Shown piece after piece: positions 10,011-18,438 of a DNA stretch of 64,000 nt (positions within the stretch are counted from its first letter, which is position 1; the number at the start of each line of letters is the position of its first letter). The position numbers were made by a program, and so were the translations under genes. The notes under the pieces were generated by a model, which saw nothing but the letters and a program-made list of their open reading frames with translations, was not told where the DNA came from and did not search any database. This stretch comes from Streptomyces sp. Je 1-332 (GTDB lineage Bacteria; Actinomycetota; Actinomycetes; Streptomycetales; Streptomycetaceae): contig NZ_CP160402.1 of the NCBI RefSeq assembly GCF_040730185.1, forward strand, positions 7,998,001 through 8,062,000. Reading direction: 5' to 3'.

Positions 10011-10895
10011 ATGTGGTGGACGACAGATGAGCTGACGCGGGGTGTTCTCGCGGGTCCGGGGCGACCGATGTTCCGTACGCAGGCGGCCGACGGCGGCGAT
10101 GAGCTGCTTGCCCGGCTGGGGGCGCTGACCGCCCGGGCCCGGGAGCTGGCACGGATGCAGCGTTCCCGGGTGGAGCTGGCGGTGGCTCTGCAGCGCGGCA
10201 TGCTGCCGCATGACCTTCCCCAGGTCGCGGGCGTGAGGCTGGCGGTGGGTTACATGCCAGCCAATCGCGGGCTGAACGTCGGTGGGGACTGGTACGACGC
10301 TTTCACGATGCCCGATGGCCGTGTGGGCCTGTCCATCGGGGATGTACAGGGGCACAACATCCAGGCGGCCGCGTTCATGGGACAGGTGCGGGTCGGTCTG
10401 CGGGCGCTGGCGTCGGTCACCGGTGATCCCGGGGAGCTGCTCGCACGTACCAACGACCTCCTGGTGTCGCTGGGCGCGGACCTCTTCGCGACGTGCACGT
10501 TCCTGCGGCTCGATCCGGCCACCGGAGTCCTGGAGTGCGCCAGGGCCGGCCACATTCCCCACATCTGGGCCACGGCGGATGGCCGCTCCGGTGTCGACGA
10601 GGGAGAGTGCGGTCCCCCGCTGGGGGTGCTCGAGGGCGCCGAGTACCCGGTCGTGTGCCACCGGCTCACCACGGACGGGGTTGTGGTGCTGCTGACCGAC
10701 GGGGTGGTGGAGGGGCCGTCGCTGAGCCTGGACGAAGGCCTGCGGCGGGTGAGGCGGCTTGCGGAGATCACCACCGCCGCGAGTCTGGGCATCGACGAGC
10801 TGGCGCGCGGTGTGATGCGGCTGGCGGACACGGTGGGGCACGAGGACGACGCCGCTGTCCTGGTCGTGGGCCATGAGGGCGCGGCCTTGGAGTAG
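10011..10895 (+). CDS. PP2C/SpoIIE-type serine phosphatase
   Basis: 294 aa. An N-terminal helical linker (residues 20-65) is followed by a SpoIIE/RsbU-like phosphatase domain: the LQRGMLP entry motif, GGDWYDAF with its metal-binding Asp, SIGDVQGHNIQAA, DGVVVLLTDGVVE and EDDAAVLVV at the end. No sensory or membrane domain is visible. The family dephosphorylates anti-anti-sigma (STAS) proteins in partner-switching control of sigma factors. A MASE1 protein, a second phosphatase and an anti-sigma-type ATPase lie within 3 kb, suggesting one signalling group. Start choice is uncertain; an internal ATG at 10068 is possible. Confidence 0.9.
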   Translation: MWWTTDELTRGVLAGPGRPMFRTQAADGGDELLARLGALTARARELARMQRSRVELAVALQRGMLPHDLPQVAGVRLAVGYMPANRGLNVGGDWYDAFTMPDGRVGLSIGDVQGHNIQAAAFMGQVRVGLRALASVTGDPGELLARTNDLLVSLGADLFATCTFLRLDPATGVLECARAGHIPHIWATADGRSGVDEGECGPPLGVLEGAEYPVVCHRLTTDGVVVLLTDGVVEGPSLSLDEGLRRVRRLAEITTAASLGIDELARGVMRLADTVGHEDDAAVLVVGHEGAALE

Positions 10896-10973
10896 GACGC
10901 GTCGTACGCCTCTGAAGGGCGGGGGACACGGACAGGCGCCCTGGCCTGGCTGAAGTGGCCCGCCCGGTGTCTG

Positions 10974-11996
10974 ATGGCTGCTGTGTGGGCGAAGCGGCGG
11001 TTCCGGGTGTCTGTGGAGGGTGCCCTCAAGACACTGGCCGTGGCCGCCTGCTACTACGTGGCCGGACGGCTGGGACTACTGGGCCGGCTGACTGTCGAGG
11101 GAGTGGTCGTCACACCCATCTGGCCGCCCACCGGCGTCGCCGTCGCCGCGCTGCTGGTCTACGGCGCCCGGGTCTGGCCCGGGATCGCGGTGGGTTCCCT
11201 GGCCGTGATCTCCTCTCTGACCACCCCGGAGCTGACCACCGTGGTCACCATCGCGGGCAACACCATCGCCCCGCTCTGTGCGTATCTGATGCTGCGCCGG
11301 GCCGGCTTCAGGGTGGCGATCTCACGGTTGCGGGATGGTCTGGCCCTGGTCTTCCTGGGCGGACTCGGCGCCATGCTGATCAGTGCCACGGCGGGGGTCG
11401 GGCTGCAAGTGCTGACCGGTGCACTGGACACGGGGGAGTTCTGGTCGGTGTGGCTGGCCTGGTGGGTGGGCGATGCGATGGGCGTTCTGCTCGTCACGCC
11501 GCTCCTGCTCGTGCTTGCGGGAGCCGTCGGGCCGCTGCGGACCAGACGCTGGAAGGAGATGCTGTTCCTGGGGTTGGCGGCGCTGATCGTCGTTCCGGTG
11601 GCCGTGATCGGCGAATTGAGCCTGCTGTTCCTCGTCTTCCCGCTGCTGATCTGGGTGGCGTTGCGCTTCCAGTTGGCCGGGAGCATGTTGTGCGCGCTTT
11701 TCGCGTCCGTGCTGACCACTTTCGAGGCGAACAGGCAGCAGGGTGCCTTCTTCGATCTGTCAGCCGTGGAGATCATGACCAAACTGCAGGCGTTCAACGG
11801 CGCCACGGCGTTGACGGCGCTGCTGCTGTCCGCCATGGTCGCAGAACAGCGCGCGACCCGGCGATCGGTACAGAGCGCGTGCCGGGAACTCGCGGAGGTA
11901 CTGGACCACCTCGCCGCCGGCGAAACCCCGCCTGAACCATCCCCGGGCCTCCACCGCAGCGCCACGACGACGCCGGACCGCCACCGAGAGCGGTAG
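10974..11996 (+). CDS. MASE1-domain integral membrane protein
   Basis: 340 aa with about eight hydrophobic segments across residues 15-290. It carries the MASE1 hallmark PIWPPTGVAVAALL near residue 45 and VWPGIAVGS. MASE1 is a membrane sensor domain usually fused to GGDEF, histidine kinase or phosphatase output domains. Here only about 50 hydrophilic residues follow it (RATRRSVQSACRELAEVLDHL, helical; partly quoted as SACRELAEVLDHL), so the output must come from a partner. The SpoIIE phosphatase 78 nt upstream on the same strand is the obvious candidate. Confidence 0.88.
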   Translation: MAAVWAKRRFRVSVEGALKTLAVAACYYVAGRLGLLGRLTVEGVVVTPIWPPTGVAVAALLVYGARVWPGIAVGSLAVISSLTTPELTTVVTIAGNTIAPLCAYLMLRRAGFRVAISRLRDGLALVFLGGLGAMLISATAGVGLQVLTGALDTGEFWSVWLAWWVGDAMGVLLVTPLLLVLAGAVGPLRTRRWKEMLFLGLAALIVVPVAVIGELSLLFLVFPLLIWVALRFQLAGSMLCALFASVLTTFEANRQQGAFFDLSAVEIMTKLQAFNGATALTALLLSAMVAEQRATRRSVQSACRELAEVLDHLAAGETPPEPSPGLHRSATTTPDRHRER

Positions 11997-12025
11997 GCGG
12001 GCCCACCGCCCCCAGTGCTTCACGG

Positions 12026-13201
12026 TCATCGCGGGCCCGTGGTGCCGTGCCAGTCCAGGAGGAGGACCGTGGCGTCGTCCTTGAGGTTGCCCCGGCAGGC
12101 GTCCAGTACCGCTGTCGTCAGAGTGCGAACCGCCTCCCTGGGATGCATGGCGCGGGTGTCGCGTACGAGAGAGGCCAAGTCGACAGCCGCGGCACCGCGG
12201 TCCAGCATGCCGTCGGTGAGCAGGACCAGGCGGTCGCCGGCGTGCAGTTGGAGTTCCTGGAGCCGGTACGAGGTGGGCGACGCGACGCCGAACGGCAAGT
12301 TGACGGTGAGCTCGACCTCCTCGGCTTCGGCAGCGCCCTCCCGTAGGCGCAGAGGCCAGGGATGCCCTGCGTTGACCAGTTCGCAGGTGCCCGTCTCGAG
12401 ACGTACGCAGAACAGTTGTCCCGTGGCCAGGCCGCGTCCGTGGGCCAGCAGGGCCTCGTGCGCACGACGGGCTTGGTGCAGTGCGTCGCACCCCGTGCGG
12501 CGGGCGCCGCGCAACGCACCCATGACCAGCGTGGCCAGCAGAGCGGAGTCGGTGTCGTGGCCCATGGCGTCGGTGATGGACAGGTGCAGCGTGTCCCGGT
12601 CGAGCGTGTAGTCGTAGGTGTCGCCACCGATGTCGTCGGCCGGGACCAGCCCCGCGGCGAGGGTGAACTGGGGGGCCTCGCAACAGGATGACGAAGGGAG
12701 TAGCTGGTGCTGGATTTCGGCAGCGAGGCTGGTCCGGGTGGTGCGCCGGCCCGTGTGGTAAAGGTCGGTGAAACGACGGTCCGTGACGATGATGTAGGCC
12801 AGTGCGTGAGCTGCGGCGCTGATCTGTTCGAGCACGGCGTCATCGGCGTACTGCAGCGTTATCTCCAGCACGCCGATGCAGTCGCCGCGATTGGTCACCG
12901 GCGAGATCACGCGACATCCGCCCTGCCCGTCCGGTTCGACATGCTGGCGCTGGCTGCGCAGAATCGCGTCGTAGACGCTGCCCTGCAAATCGATTTGTTC
13001 CGCGGCGTCCGCGGTCCCTCCCTCGTCGTGCACGCTCAGGCGCAGAAGTCGCTGCCCCATGAGATCGACGAACAGGAACGACACGCGCTCCGCCCCGAAG
13101 CGCTTGCGCAAGTCGTGTGCGACGACGCCGACGGACTCTCCGGGCGGCGCGGATTCCGCGGCGGCTAGAAGCTCACCCAGTTCAAGATCTCTGCTTTCCA
13201 T
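12026..13201 (-). CDS. GAF-like + SpoIIE-type PP2C phosphatase
   Basis: 391 aa. ATG at 13201 has GGGAGG 5 nt upstream; longer in-frame starts lack this. Residues 1-165 look like a GAF-type sensor (RFGAERVSFLFVDLMGQRLLRLSV, quoted in part: VSFLFVDLMGQRLLRLSV; then SPVTNRGDCIGVLEITL). Residues 185-390 form a SpoIIE/PP2C domain: EIQHQLLPS, DDIGGDTYDYTL, SITDAMGHDTDSALLA, VNAGHPWPL, DRLVLLTDGMLD and DDATVLLLDW. Expected to dephosphorylate anti-anti-sigma proteins in response to an intracellular cue. Tail-to-tail with the MASE1 gene and divergent from the anti-sigma ATPase gene at 13405. Confidence 0.9.
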   Translation of the reverse strand: MESRDLELGELLAAAESAPPGESVGVVAHDLRKRFGAERVSFLFVDLMGQRLLRLSVHDEGGTADAAEQIDLQGSVYDAILRSQRQHVEPDGQGGCRVISPVTNRGDCIGVLEITLQYADDAVLEQISAAAHALAYIIVTDRRFTDLYHTGRRTTRTSLAAEIQHQLLPSSSCCEAPQFTLAAGLVPADDIGGDTYDYTLDRDTLHLSITDAMGHDTDSALLATLVMGALRGARRTGCDALHQARRAHEALLAHGRGLATGQLFCVRLETGTCELVNAGHPWPLRLREGAAEAEEVELTVNLPFGVASPTSYRLQELQLHAGDRLVLLTDGMLDRGAAAVDLASLVRDTRAMHPREAVRTLTTAVLDACRGNLKDDATVLLLDWHGTTGPR

Positions 13202-13404
13202 GGCAACCTCCCATCGTCTGTCGCCACTTCTTCCCCCGGATGTCCCGATCTCACCAAGTAGGTCCGTGACGCTCGGCGACACGGTTGTGCGCCGGGCGCG
13301 ACAAACAGCCGGTGCCAGGCATTTTCACCGCGGGTTTTACCGGGGCCCTATCGGGGGCACGTGGGCAACTCGGACAGAAGCCATCCCGTACAAGGAGGCG
13401 GCTT

Positions 13405-13818
13405 ATGTGTTTTAACGATGTGCGAACGGATGCCGGGCCCATGGACAGGGCAACTCTCGACAAACAGCCGGAGGCCGTTGCTCTGGCTCGCGATTTCACC
13501 CGTAACTTCCTGGGCGGGATCCACCCGGCCGTGGATCCCGAAGACGCCGCGAGCGTGGAGCTCACGGTGTCAGAACTCGTCACCAATGTCGTGCGTCACG
13601 CACGCGGGACCACGTGCTCCCTGCGGCTGCTGGCCCAGCCGGACGGCATCGCGGTCGAGGTGGCCGACGCCGACCCCCGGCCGCCGCGTGAGCGGGCGCC
13701 CGACCTCACCGCCGGCACCGGCGGCTTCGGCTGGCCCATAGTGCAGCAACTGGCCAAGGCGGTCACTGTCTCCGCGGGGGCCGGCGGCAAGACCATCCGG
13801 GCGATTCTGCCGCGGTAA
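13405..13818 (+). CDS. ATP-binding protein, anti-sigma (RsbW/SpoIIAB-like) family
   Basis: 137 aa. ATG at 13405 is preceded by AAGGAGG at the right spacing; the longer open frame upstream is not needed. HATPase_c_2 features: ELTVSELVTNVVRHA (N-box), VEVADADPRPP (G1-like) and GTGGFGWPIVQQLA (G2-like). Such small ATPases act as anti-sigma kinases that phosphorylate STAS antagonists. Its neighbour, a SpoIIE phosphatase transcribed divergently, would oppose that activity. No STAS partner or sigma factor lies beside it. Confidence 0.88.
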   Translation: MCFNDVRTDAGPMDRATLDKQPEAVALARDFTRNFLGGIHPAVDPEDAASVELTVSELVTNVVRHARGTTCSLRLLAQPDGIAVEVADADPRPPRERAPDLTAGTGGFGWPIVQQLAKAVTVSAGAGGKTIRAILPR

Positions 13819-13883
13819 CGGCCCGCGCGGACCGCGGAGTTGTGGCTGGTCGAGGCCGTATGACGGTGACCCAGCGGACTGCC

Positions 13884-14040
13884 TCAGGAGGCATCGGTGC
13901 GGACGGCGGTCGCGGCCAGGGTGGTGAAGGTCATCGTGAAGCGTCCGCCCAGCGAGTCGATGGTGTCCCCGACGGCGTCCAGTATCTCGGCCAGCTGACC
14001 CGGACGGAGTTGGGTCCGTCGGCAAGCTGGTGACGGCGGT
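13884..14040 (-). pseudogene. C-terminal remnant, probably SAM-dependent methyltransferase
   Basis: On the minus strand one frame reads LRPGQLAEILDAVGDTIDSL then GGRFTMTFTTLAATAVRTDAS before a TGA at 13884-13886. This looks like the C-terminal end of a class I SAM methyltransferase (the final beta-hairpin), with clean Streptomyces codon use. No start or methyltransferase core lies upstream; the frame breaks down near 14040. I read it as a decayed fragment. The family guess rests on memory of similar C-termini. Confidence 0.4.
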
Positions 14041-14112
14041 CATCGCCGACGCAGTGCAACGACGGCCGAACTGAGAAGGCCTGCGGGACGTCGAGAAGGC
14101 GATCTCCTACGC

Positions 14113-14616
14113 TCAACCTCTCGGCGGCAGCTGATGCAGCGTCACGTCGTGCAGCGCGCCGTCGAGGACGGTCAGGGTGAGGAACGTGCAGTACGGCTGG
14201 CGTCTGCGGTCGGTGGGTGAACCGGGGTTGAGCAGTCGGAGGCCTCCGGGCGCCTCGGAATCCCAGGGAATGTGGCTGTGGCCGAAGACGAGCACGTCCA
14301 GGTCCGGGAAGCGTTGGGCGCACCGGCGCTCTCGTCCGGTGGCCGCGCCGGTCTCGTGCACGACACCGAAGCGCACGCCGTTCAACTCCGCGCGGGCTAC
14401 TTCCGGGATACGTCGACGCAGCGGGGGACCGTCGTTGTTGCCGAACACGCCGATCAGCCGACGGGACCTGGACTCGAACAGGTCGAGCGTCGCCTCATCG
14501 ATCCAGTCCCCGGCGTGAATCACCACGTCGGCCTCGTCGATGCCCGCCAAGAGCGCGTCGGGCAGGGCCTTCGCCCGCGTCGGCACGTGCGTGTCAGAGG
14601 TCAGCAGCAGCCGCAT
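14113..14616 (-). CDS. YfcE-type metallophosphoesterase
   Basis: 167 aa from ATG at 14616. Compact calcineurin-like fold with all metal ligands visible: SDTH (residues 7-10), GDWIDE, GNND, and FGHSHIP. Ends with LLNPGSPTDRRR, a hallmark of the YfcE/MJ0936 family. These are Mn-dependent phosphodiesterases acting on small phosphodiesters; the physiological substrate is not known. Stands alone; its start region abuts the end of the UbiA gene. Confidence 0.88.
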   Translation of the reverse strand: MRLLLTSDTHVPTRAKALPDALLAGIDEADVVIHAGDWIDEATLDLFESRSRRLIGVFGNNDGPPLRRRIPEVARAELNGVRFGVVHETGAATGRERRCAQRFPDLDVLVFGHSHIPWDSEAPGGLRLLNPGSPTDRRRQPYCTFLTLTVLDGALHDVTLHQLPPRG

Positions 14617-14721
14617 GGGACCACCGTAGGCCAGCCCGCGGCCGTGAAGTCTGAACCCCACGGCTCCACGGCTCCACGGCCCCACAGCCCCGCTGCAACC
14701 GGCCTTGTCACTGAGGGGCTG

Positions 14722-15603
14722 TCAAGGTGCTGCCGGACCGGCGATCGCGACGCCGCGCAGCAGCAGCAACGCCACGTCCGCCAGCGCCACGGCCACGGCT
14801 GCCGCGAACGCGGCCTGCTCCCAGACGCGTCCGAGCAAGGTCCCCGCTACCGCGATCAGCCCTGTCAGCCCGAGTGCCGTCAATCCCCACGCGCCGGGGG
14901 GACCCGTGGGCCCAAGCGCCAGAACCGCGGATGCCATCACCAGCGGAACAGGCAGCAACAGACGCGCACGGTCCGGGCCCAGCCGATGCGGCCATCCCCG
15001 TACGCCCGTCGCCAGATCGCGGCGGATGTCCGGCAGCACGTCTCCCAGATGGGCTCCGACACCCAGTAGGGCCCCCGCGGCGACGACCCACCAAGCAGGC
15101 CACGGTTGCCCCGGCAGTCCCAGCGTCACGAACGCCGGGAGCGCGGCGAAGCCCAGCGCGTACGGCGCCCACGACCACGCTGTCGCCTTGAGGCGCAGGT
15201 TGTACGCCCACGCGGCAGCGACTCCGACCAGGTGAACGACGCCCGCCCACCATCCGCAGACCAGGGAGAGCGGAACGCACAACGCCAGTCCGGCATACGC
15301 GGCCACCCACACCTCTCTCGCGCGGACCGTGCCGTCGACGATGGGTTTGCCGCGTCGGCCTGCGGCGATGTCCCGTCTCGCGTCGAAGGCGTCGTTGCAC
15401 CAGCCGACGGACAGCTGTCCGGTCAGGACGGCGGCGGCGGTGAGGACCGAACGCGCGGAGCCCTGCCCGGCGGTCACGGCCAAGGCGGTGATCAAGACGG
15501 TGACCGCTACGACAGGACCCGGGTGGCACGATCCGGCAAGGCCACCCAGCCGGCTGCCCCAGCTCGCGGCCGCGCCGGCCGCCGACTGTTCGGGAGTTCC
15601 CAC
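14722..15603 (-). CDS. UbiA-family prenyltransferase
   Basis: About 293 aa from GTG at 15603. Polytopic (around eight hydrophobic segments). First Asp-rich motif N70-D71-x-x-D74-x-x-x-D78 (CNDAFDARRD); a second one near residues 195-205 (GDVLPDIRRD) fits the UbiA pattern for Mg-diphosphate binding. Such enzymes attach isoprenyl chains to aromatic or quinone acceptors in the membrane. It is divergent from a type III PKS gene, so the PKS product is a plausible acceptor (inference). Start uncertain: no strong ribosome site. Confidence 0.85.
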   Translation of the reverse strand: MGTPEQSAAGAAASWGSRLGGLAGSCHPGPVVAVTVLITALAVTAGQGSARSVLTAAAVLTGQLSVGWCNDAFDARRDIAAGRRGKPIVDGTVRAREVWVAAYAGLALCVPLSLVCGWWAGVVHLVGVAAAWAYNLRLKATAWSWAPYALGFAALPAFVTLGLPGQPWPAWWVVAAGALLGVGAHLGDVLPDIRRDLATGVRGWPHRLGPDRARLLLPVPLVMASAVLALGPTGPPGAWGLTALGLTGLIAVAGTLLGRVWEQAAFAAAVAVALADVALLLLRGVAIAGPAAP

Positions 15604-15749
15604 CCGGCCGATCGTAGGCGGCCGGCCCCCAGCCGACGGGACCACGCGGCCCGGGCGAGCCCCCGGACGGGCGATCCATGGTGCGGAAGCGGCGGAACGT
15701 GGAACAGGTGCAGAGCAACACTCCACTCGGCACACCGGACGGGGAAGCC

Positions 15750-16808
15750 ATGACGCGGATCGTCGCCGTTCGCGGTGCCCTTGCACCGCATCGTCACACT
15801 CAGTCCGAGATCACCGACATAGTGGCCCGCACCTGCCTGCCCGAGGGCGCTGACCGGCGGGTACTCGACCGGCTGCATCGCAGTACGCAGGTCCGCTCGC
15901 GGCACATGACGCTTCCTCTCCAGCAGTACGGGCAGCTCGACGGATTCGGTGCCGCCAACGACGTCTTCGTGGACCGCGCACCGGGCCTGGGTGCCAAGGT
16001 CGTCCGGGACGCGCTCCACACGGCGGGCCTGAACGCAGCTGACGTGGACCTGCTGATCTATACCTCGGTCACCGGCATCGCCACCCCCTCGATCGACGCA
16101 CGGCTGGTCGGCCGACTCGGGCTGCGGCCGGACGTCAAGAGACTTCCCTTGTTCGGCCTCGGCTGTGCCGGCGGCGCCGCCGGCTTGGCCCGGATGCACG
16201 ACTACCTGCTGGGCCGGCCCGACGACGTGGCGGTTCTGTTGTCGGTCGAGTTGTGCTCGCTGACCTTCCAGCGTGACGACGCTTCCCTGGCCAACCTGGT
16301 CGCCACCGGGCTGTTCGGTGACGGTGCCGCCGCATTGGTCGCGTGCGGCGTGGAGCGCCGGGGGGAAACCGCCGGCCCGACGATCGTGGACACTCGTAGC
16401 CGCCTGTATCCGGACACCGGGCGTGTCATGGGCTGGGACATCAAGGACTCCGGCTTTCAGGTCGTTCTCGACCCGATGGTCCCCGACGTGGTGCGCCGTC
16501 ACCTCGCCGACGACGTCGAGAGATTCCTCGGGGACCACGGCCTGAAGCCGAAGGACGTGGCTGCCTGGGTGTGTCATCCCGGCGGGCCCAAGGTCCTGCA
16601 CGCGGTCACCGAGGCGCTTGATCTGCCGGAGGAGGCACTCGATGTGACCTGGCGTCACCTGGCCGACGTGGGCAACCTGTCCTCGGCGTCGGTGCTCCAC
16701 GTACTGCGCGACACATTGGCCGAACGCCGCCCGCCACCGGGTGCGCCGGGCGTTCTCCTGGCGATGGGACCGGGCTTCGCGTGTGAACTGGTCCTGCTGC
16801 GCTGGTAG
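15750..16808 (+). CDS. Type III polyketide synthase (chalcone-synthase-like)
   Basis: 352 aa from ATG at 15750 with GGGGAAG just upstream. Catalytic triad visible: C139 (FGLGCAGGAAGLAR), H276 (VCHPGGPKVL) and N309 (VGNLSSAS). C-terminal GPGFACELVLLRW is typical of the fold. Homodimeric, CoA-dependent, condenses malonyl-CoA onto a starter, often a fatty acyl chain in actinomycetes. The following ICMT-like methyltransferase and FAD oxidoreductase match the order PKS - methyltransferase - monooxygenase known from alkylresorcinol (srsABC-like) phenolic-lipid operons. The divergent UbiA gene is an addition to that theme. Confidence 0.93.
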   Translation: MTRIVAVRGALAPHRHTQSEITDIVARTCLPEGADRRVLDRLHRSTQVRSRHMTLPLQQYGQLDGFGAANDVFVDRAPGLGAKVVRDALHTAGLNAADVDLLIYTSVTGIATPSIDARLVGRLGLRPDVKRLPLFGLGCAGGAAGLARMHDYLLGRPDDVAVLLSVELCSLTFQRDDASLANLVATGLFGDGAAALVACGVERRGETAGPTIVDTRSRLYPDTGRVMGWDIKDSGFQVVLDPMVPDVVRRHLADDVERFLGDHGLKPKDVAAWVCHPGGPKVLHAVTEALDLPEEALDVTWRHLADVGNLSSASVLHVLRDTLAERRPPPGAPGVLLAMGPGFACELVLLRW

Positions 16809-16826
16809 TTCGGTCGGTCGAAGGGC

Positions 16827-17375
16827 ATGGGACACATGATGTGGTACGGACTGCTGGTGGCCGCCGTCGCTGCCGAGCGCGTCGCCGAACTCGTCGTGGC
16901 GCGCCGGAACGAGCGGTGGAGCATGGCTCGTGGCGCGACGGTGGCCGGGGAGGGGCACTATCCGGTGATGGTCGCCCTCCACACCGGCCTGTTGGTCGCC
17001 TGCTTCGCCGAGGCGTGGCTCGCGGACCGGCCTTTCGTGCCCGCCCTGGCCTGGGCGATGGTGTTCGTGCTTGCGCTTTCGCAGGCGCTGCGGTGGTGGT
17101 GCGTCCACGCCCTGGGCCCACGCTGGAACACCCGGGTGATCGTCGTTCCCGGGCTGCCGTTGGTGACGCGTGGCCCGTATCGCTTGAGGTGGCTGCGCCA
17201 TCCCAACTATGTGGCCGTTGTCGCCGAGGGCGTCGCTCTGCCTTTGGTGCACACGGCCTGGGTCACGGCCGCCGTGTTCACGGTTCTCAACGCCGCCCTC
17301 CTCGCGGTGCGCATTCGCTGCGAGAACCGTGCGCTGGCCGTGATGACCACACCGTCCACGTCTGTTCCGGCGTGA
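16827..17375 (+). CDS. Isoprenylcysteine carboxyl methyltransferase (ICMT)-family membrane methyltransferase
   Basis: 182 aa with about five hydrophobic segments. The C-terminal SAM-binding motif is clear: TRGPYRLRWLRHPNY, preceded by LGPRWNTRVIVVPG. In srs-like operons the homologous small membrane methyltransferase O-methylates the type III PKS product; the same role is inferred here. Starts 18 nt after the PKS gene. Its stop overlaps the next GTG (GTGA), so translation is coupled. ATG at 16836 is an alternative start. Confidence 0.85.
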   Translation: MGHMMWYGLLVAAVAAERVAELVVARRNERWSMARGATVAGEGHYPVMVALHTGLLVACFAEAWLADRPFVPALAWAMVFVLALSQALRWWCVHALGPRWNTRVIVVPGLPLVTRGPYRLRWLRHPNYVAVVAEGVALPLVHTAWVTAAVFTVLNAALLAVRIRCENRALAVMTTPSTSVPA

Positions 17376-18385
17376 TCGACGTCCTGGTGGCCGGCGGCGG
17401 GCCCGCGGGACTGGCCGCCGCCATCCACGCCGCGCTCCTCGGACTCGAGACTGTCGTCGTCGAACCCCGGAGCGGGCCGGTGGACAAGGCCTGTGGAGAA
17501 GGGGTCATGCCCGGCGGCGTCGCCGCACTGCAAGCGCTGGGCGTCCATGTCACCGGCCGCGAACTGCGGGGCATCCGTTACGTGGACGGCCGCACCCGCG
17601 CCGAAGCGTCCTTCCGCGGCCGCGGCGGCCTGGGGATCCGTCGTACGACACTGCATCGCGCCCTGCACCAGCGTGCTCTCGGCCTCGGCGTGCGCATGCT
17701 GCGCGGCAAGGTCGGCGAGGTACACCAGAGTGCGGAATCGGTCACCGCCGCCGGGCTGACGGCTCGTTGGCTGATCGCCGCCGACGGCCTGCACTCTCCG
17801 GTACGCCGGAGCCTGGGGCTGGAGGTGCCGGGGAGTTCCCACCGCCGCTACGGTCTGCGCCGGCACTATCACGTCGAGCCGTGGACGGACTTCGTGGAGG
17901 TCCACTGGTCTCGTCGAGGTGAGGCCTACGTGACACCGGTCGGCGACGGCCTGGTGGGTGTCGCCGTCCTCAGTCCTGTCCGCCGCGGGTTCGACGCGCA
18001 CTTGGCCGAGTTCCCGGCCCTCGGCGCATCCCTGCGCGGCCCGGTCGCGACCGATGTGCGCGGGGCAGGACCGCTGCGGCAGCAAGTGCGGTGCCGGGTC
18101 TCCGGCCGCGTACTGCTCGTGGGTGACGCCGCTGGTTACGTGGATGCCCTCACGGGTGAGGGCATCGCCCTCGGGCTGGCTACGGCTCGCGCCGCCGTCG
18201 ACGCCCTGGCTGCCGGACAGCCGGGGGAGTACGAGCGCGCCTGGACTCTGCTGACCCGCCGCCACCGGCTGCTGACCGGGGCCCTGCTGGCCGCGAGCCG
18301 CCGCTCCGGCACCTCCCGCCTCATCGTCCCCGCTGCCGCCCGGATGCCCTCGGTGTTCTCGGCGACGGTCCACGCACTGCAGTAG
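17372..18385 (+). CDS. FAD-dependent oxidoreductase (geranylgeranyl-reductase/monooxygenase-like)
   Basis: 337 aa, GTG at 17372 inside the preceding stop. N-terminal dinucleotide fold GGGPAGLAAA at residues 9-18, an EPRSGPVDKACGEGVMPGG segment typical of GGR-like flavoproteins, and the FAD ribityl motif RVLLVGDAAGYVDALTGEG near 245-265. By position and fold it would hydroxylate or otherwise oxidise the methylated polyketide, giving a quinone or hydroquinone. A reductive role is also possible given the GGR resemblance. Confidence 0.85.
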   Translation: MIDVLVAGGGPAGLAAAIHAALLGLETVVVEPRSGPVDKACGEGVMPGGVAALQALGVHVTGRELRGIRYVDGRTRAEASFRGRGGLGIRRTTLHRALHQRALGLGVRMLRGKVGEVHQSAESVTAAGLTARWLIAADGLHSPVRRSLGLEVPGSSHRRYGLRRHYHVEPWTDFVEVHWSRRGEAYVTPVGDGLVGVAVLSPVRRGFDAHLAEFPALGASLRGPVATDVRGAGPLRQQVRCRVSGRVLLVGDAAGYVDALTGEGIALGLATARAAVDALAAGQPGEYERAWTLLTRRHRLLTGALLAASRRSGTSRLIVPAAARMPSVFSATVHALQ

Positions 18386-18438
18386 CCGACCCATGCTCGC
18401 CCCCCGCGAGGATGTGATCGCCGCTTTCCACCCGGGAG

